Position numbers and translations under genes: made by a program. Source: Deltaproteobacteria bacterium (GTDB lineage: Bacteria > Desulfobacterota > Desulfobacteria > Desulfobacterales > JAUVKB01). From it: a stretch of DNA of 15,316 nucleotides. The notes under the pieces were generated by a model, which saw only the letters and a list, made by a program, of their open reading frames with translations, was not told where the DNA came from and ran no database searches. Positions 14,705 through 15,316 of this stretch are shown in pieces (the stretch's first letter is position 1; every line of letters starts with the position of its first letter). The stretch spans positions 1 to 15,316 of the forward strand of contig JAUVKB010000025.1 in the NCBI GenBank assembly GCA_030596405.1. The letters run 5' to 3'.

Positions 14705-15316
14705 TTATGAAATGTAAGGCTTTTTGACGATAAAATTGTCTATAATCAGCACATCAATACCTGTTGAAAGATAACACGCAATTGCATCGCCAGGCGTCTC
14801 AACTATCGGTTTGCCGGCAACATTAAACGATGTGTTGAGCAACACAGGCACACCGGTTAGCTTGTCAAACTCTTGTATAAGATGATAAAGTCTTGGATTA
14901 TCTGCTTTGGCAATCGTTTGAACCCTTGCCGTGCCGTCAACATGGGTAACCGCTGCAATCTGTTTGCGTTTTGCCGTCAGAACCGGGGCAACCCTCAGCA
15001 TAAACCGGCTTGGCATTGACAGGTCAAACCAGTCCGAAACCTTTTTTTCCAAAACAACCGGGGCAAAAGGTCGAAAAGGCTCTCTGTGTTTAACCTGCTT
15101 GTTTAAATGGTTTTTCATATGGGCAGGCCTGGAATCGGCAAGGATACTGCGGTTTCCCAATGCTCTCGGTCCAAACTCCGAAGCGCCCTGAAACCATCCG
15201 ATAATCAGTCCGTCCACAAGCATCTGCGCAACTATTTTTGTTCTGTTTTCCAGACGCTCAACTTTAAGATCCGCCTCACTTAAAGCTTCCTGAATGTCCG
15301 TATCGCTGTAAACAGG
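14705..15316 (-). CDS. NodU/CmcH-family carbamoyltransferase, C-terminal part (5' end outside window)
   Basis: The last 203 residues of a carbamoyltransferase are visible, open to the right edge. The family C-terminal (YrdC-like-adjacent) domain is clear: YSDTDIQEAL, WFQGASEFGPRALGNRS (about fragment residues 41-57), HREPFRPFAPVV, THVDGTARVQT (124-134), GVPVLLNTSFN (155-165) and PIVETPGDAI. Family members such as NodU, CmcH and TobZ transfer a carbamoyl group from carbamoyl phosphate, via carbamoyl-adenylate, to a hydroxyl on a sugar or secondary metabolite; the catalytic N-terminal domain is outside the window. The internal Met at 15223 is not the start, because the conserved sequence continues upstream of it. 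It is followed after 2 bases by the propeller gene, so the pair may act on the same glycan-like substrate (inference). Confidence 0.92.
   Translation of the reverse strand, partial: PVYSDTDIQEALSEADLKVERLENRTKIVAQMLVDGLIIGWFQGASEFGPRALGNRSILADSRPAHMKNHLNKQVKHREPFRPFAPVVLEKKVSDWFDLSMPSRFMLRVAPVLTAKRKQIAAVTHVDGTARVQTIAKADNPRLYHLIQEFDKLTGVPVLLNTSFNVAGKPIVETPGDAIACYLSTGIDVLIIDNFIVKKPYIS

Noticed and set aside
1..15316. CRISPR arrays, rRNA genes, intact transposases or prophage genes
   Set aside because: None seen: no regularly spaced direct repeats, and all long frames are assigned to cellular genes.

Overview
The window looks like chromosomal DNA of a Gram-negative, moderate-GC bacterium. A Desulfobacterota (former Deltaproteobacteria, Desulfobacterales-like) host is the best guess. 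The reasons are an mlaEFD-type lipid transporter with an outer-membrane-directed MCE protein, an NtrB/NtrC-style two-component pair, a PurH enzyme split into two genes, and a fused B12-binding radical SAM/DUF2344 protein. This placement is inferred from gene content and was not tested by any search.

Layout. Bases 1-5088 form a minus-strand block: tRNA-Pro(GGG), its terminator, mlaE, mlaF, mlaD, a membrane histidine kinase, and an NtrC-type response regulator that runs off the left edge. The genes are close-packed (mlaE and mlaF overlap by 4 bases), so lipid transport and the two-component system are probably co-transcribed. Bases 5089-5688 are non-coding. They hold a candidate tRNA promoter, a 396-bp segment bounded by identical 15-bp inverted repeats (MITE- or IS-remnant-like), and a candidate promoter for the next block. 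Bases 5689-9248 are a plus-strand block: an HMG-CoA lyase-family protein, an HD-domain phosphohydrolase, and the two halves of PurH (IMP cyclohydrolase, then AICAR transformylase). A long palindrome at 9289-9336 separates this block from a convergent minus-strand TRL-like lipoprotein that sits just downstream of tRNA-Ala(GGC).

Bases 9990-15316 are another tight minus-strand cluster. In transcription order it holds a NodU/CmcH-type carbamoyltransferase (5' end outside the window), a beta-propeller protein with an N-terminal Ig-like domain and a lipocalin-like insert, and a B12-binding radical SAM/DUF2344 protein. The second and third genes are each broken by a one-base frameshift in a homopolymer (A10 and a G run). 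Each reads as one continuous conserved protein once one base is restored. These are sequencing or assembly errors, real pseudogenes, or slippage-controlled expression; the sequence alone cannot decide.

The points most worth a second look are the carbamoyltransferase-propeller-radical SAM cluster with its two frameshifts, the atypical stand-alone IMP cyclohydrolase, the TRL lipoprotein beside a tRNA, and the inverted-repeat element upstream of tRNA-Pro.
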